Below, piece by piece: positions 48,818 through 50,002 of a stretch of DNA of 50,002 nt (its first letter is position 1; every line of letters starts with the position of its first letter). Position numbers and translations under genes: made by a program. The stretch is from Thiomicrorhabdus sp033238645 (lineage in GTDB: Bacteria > Pseudomonadota > Gammaproteobacteria > Thiomicrospirales > Thiomicrospiraceae). The stretch is from positions 1 to 50,002 of the forward strand of contig BQXR01000012.1 of assembly GCA_033238645.1 (NCBI GenBank), in the 5' to 3' direction. Under the pieces are notes generated by a model, which saw nothing but the letters and a program-made list of their open reading frames with translations, ran no database searches and was not told the origin of the DNA.

Positions 48818-49110
48818 AAGTCTATGTCTTTTTTAAAGCTAGGTAAGTCGTGAAACCCCAGCGGTTTGTTTACCCCCCCCTGCTCATTATTTAAAACCTA
48901 AAAAACACCTAGTTTTGTGAGTGTCTTTGGCGGTTTTAATGCCTTCTTAAGATCTTTAAGAGCTTATTTGAGAGAGGGATAAAGCGAATTTAATAATAGA
49001 GGTAAGGATAAAGCAAGGCGGTGGAATAGTCTATTCTGTGGGGTTATATAATAGAGTTTTAATCATAGAAGTATAGCTAATGACGATTAATCACCAGCTA
49101 TATGGCTTAA
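48818..49110. other. Intergenic region with polarised G-run motif
   Basis: About 290 bp. ACCCCCCCCTGCTCATT (48872-48888), i.e. AATGAGCAGGGGGGGGT on the minus strand, is the mirror-oriented near copy of 34621-34636. No gene seen. Confidence 0.5.
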
Positions 49111-49458
49111 CTACTCTTCTAACTGCTCAACGGTTAAACCCATAGCCAATGCCAATGACTCAAGCGTGTTTTTACGCATATTAATATTTGAATTTGCCTC
49201 TATTCTAGCCACCGATGACTGCGGCATCCCCGCTTTATCTGCTAATTCCGACTGAGTTAAGCCCAAATGCTCACGCCAACATTTTACCAATGGCACACCG
49301 TTTAAAAGGTTACGTTCAACAATGGCATGTGGAATCAATCCATCTTCAATAACTGACTGTTTGCCTATTAGCCCCATAAAAACATCATAAGGCAACACTG
49401 CAAAAGCAGGTTTACCACCTTGCTCTATAATTTGATAATCAATATGTGCGTTCATCAC
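49111..49458 (-). CDS. Antitoxin: Phd-like N-terminus with XRE helix-turn-helix
   Basis: 115 residues. Residues 1-45 (IIEQGGKPAFAVLPYDVF) look like a Phd/YefM-type segment; residues 55-110 are an XRE HTH (REHLGLTQSELADKAGMPQSSVARIE). It should neutralise the RelE-type toxin encoded just upstream and repress the pair's promoter. The start overlaps the toxin gene by 20 bp. Confidence 0.8.
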   Translation of the reverse strand: MMNAHIDYQIIEQGGKPAFAVLPYDVFMGLIGKQSVIEDGLIPHAIVERNLLNGVPLVKCWREHLGLTQSELADKAGMPQSSVARIEANSNINMRKNTLESLALAMGLTVEQLEE

Positions 49459-49696
49459 GTTTTTTAACCTCTTCTACAACAACAATCTCAATCGACTCTT
49501 CAACATTAAACATCACTCGGTAATCACCTACTCGCAAGCGATAATCATACTTATGATTTTTAAGTGCTTTAATGTCTCCACCAACAGGAAAACTTGCTAA
49601 CCCGCCAACAGCCTTGTAAATACGAGCCACTACCTGAGCATCTTTAAATTTTTTAAGCTGCTTTAATGCTTTAGGTTGCCACTTAATTGACTTCAT
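49439..49696 (-). CDS. RelE/ParE-family toxin
   Basis: 85 residues: IKWQPKALKQLKKF start, ALKNHKYDYRLRVGDYRVMFNV, with the Arg-rich strand typical of RelE mRNA interferases or ParE gyrase toxins, and a final EVKKRDERTY. Toxin-first order with an HTH antitoxin (HigBA-like). TAATATG (49734-49740) and CATATTA (49749-49755) upstream form an inverted repeat that may be the operator. Confidence 0.8.
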   Translation of the reverse strand: MKSIKWQPKALKQLKKFKDAQVVARIYKAVGGLASFPVGGDIKALKNHKYDYRLRVGDYRVMFNVEESIEIVVVEEVKKRDERTY

Positions 49697-49733
49697 TATT
49701 ATTTATCTCATTTACCTAAAATGATTATATCAC

Positions 49734-49755
49734 TAATATGAAAAGATACATATTA
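49734..49755. promoter_or_regulatory. Inverted repeat upstream of the toxin-antitoxin pair
   Basis: TAATATG / CATATTA with an 8-bp centre, 38 bp before the toxin start; flanked by two copies of TATATCACT. Likely autoregulatory operator. Confidence 0.5.
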
Positions 49756-49776
49756 CTTATATCACTTTAAGTAAGA

Positions 49777-49969
49777 TCAATAATATTCTATGGCATTGAG
49801 AACAACCAAATCTACTTTATAAGGCAGTAGTAATTCGTCAAATGCTTCTTCTAGTTTAATCAATGTTTATACTGGTAATCTTGCGGAGACTTACGACTGG
49901 TAAGCTCTACTGCAAAATTGTCCGAATTATTTCAAACTCTATTGCTGTGACATCAAAGTTGAGTTTCAT
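49777..49969 (-). pseudogene. Relic of an MNT-type nucleotidyltransferase
   Basis: From an ATG at 49969 a 20-codon piece (MKLNFDVTAIEFEIIRTILQ) looks like the start of a small nucleotidyltransferase. After a short shifted part, a 28-codon frame (49863-49777) contains EEAFDELLLPYKVDLV, a segment typical of the end of MntA-type proteins. The GSRxxG and DxD active-site region is missing, so the gene is deleted internally. MntA normally pairs with a HEPN toxin; none is in the window. Confidence 0.45.
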
Positions 49970-50002
49970 TAGCTCTCTCTAAAGCGCTTAATAGAAAAGC
50001 AG

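Noticed and set aside
1..50002. tRNA or rRNA genes
   Set aside because: I looked for cloverleaf and conserved TTCGA arms and found no convincing case.

Overview
The window is about 50 kb of a low-to-mid-GC gammaproteobacterial chromosome. The block yciK-mupP-ubiG / gyrA-serC-pheA-hisC-tyrA-aroA-cmk-rpsA-ihfB-lapA-like-pyrF follows the order I know from Pseudomonas and relatives. It is followed by rpsF-rpsR-DUF2232-rplI-dnaB-alr. The genus cannot be fixed from the sequence; a marine or aquatic lineage is only a guess.

Layout. 1-4.4 kb is an accessory zone: a broken IS30 transposase, a short RNase D-like exonuclease, a monoheme c-type cytochrome-like protein, an EAL phosphodiesterase with a zinc-binding CZB tail, a YgjP-like metallopeptidase and a decayed DUF502 gene. 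4.6-6.9 kb (minus strand) is yciK-mupP-ubiG. 7.2-27.6 kb (plus strand) is a long run of housekeeping genes: gyrase A, serine/aromatic/histidine biosynthesis, ribosomal proteins, IHF-beta, DnaB, alanine racemase, a Nudix hydrolase, a MATE transporter and a YchJ-like protein. A SPOR protein follows at 27.9-29.2 kb. 29.5-35.0 kb (minus strand) holds a PdsS/PdsR-like two-component pair, a bicupin and rpoN. 35.24-45.10 kb is a complete-looking, roughly 9.8 kb prophage of a tailless, membrane-containing (PM2-like, double jelly-roll) phage. 45.4-48.8 kb (minus strand) is arsC-xseB-xseA-dusA. 49.1-50 kb has a RelE-type toxin-antitoxin pair and a decayed nucleotidyltransferase.

The main discovery is the prophage. 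Both of its ends are dif/Xer sites: a good XerC arm plus TATATA spacer on the left, and a perfect XerD arm on the right. Combining the outer arms rebuilds a canonical gammaproteobacterial dif; combining the inner arms gives a degenerate attP. No integrase is encoded. The gene next to the left junction resembles the VC1465/XafT family of Xer recombination activation factors from the TLC-phi satellite phage. The gene orientation around the site (plus on the left, minus on the right) and strand-polarised G-runs both agree with a replication terminus here.

The rest of the prophage fits a tailless phage. A RepA-like initiator and small early genes lie on the right. A packaging ATPase follows, then a tightly overlapping structural operon: small membrane proteins, the major capsid protein, GNAT-like and receptor-binding-like proteins, a GH108 muramidase and a holin-like protein.

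Two mechanisms look unusual. (1) The right junction lies inside the last codons of the phage HTH regulator. Integration gives it a stop codon from host dif; in the circular form the frame would run nine residues longer and lie co-directionally just upstream of the xafT-like gene. That is an integration-sensing arrangement. (2) The muramidase gene carries an X_XXY_YYZ slippery heptamer near its end. A -1 frameshift would replace its tail with a transmembrane anchor whose stop overlaps the next gene, suggesting both soluble and virion-membrane-bound lysin.
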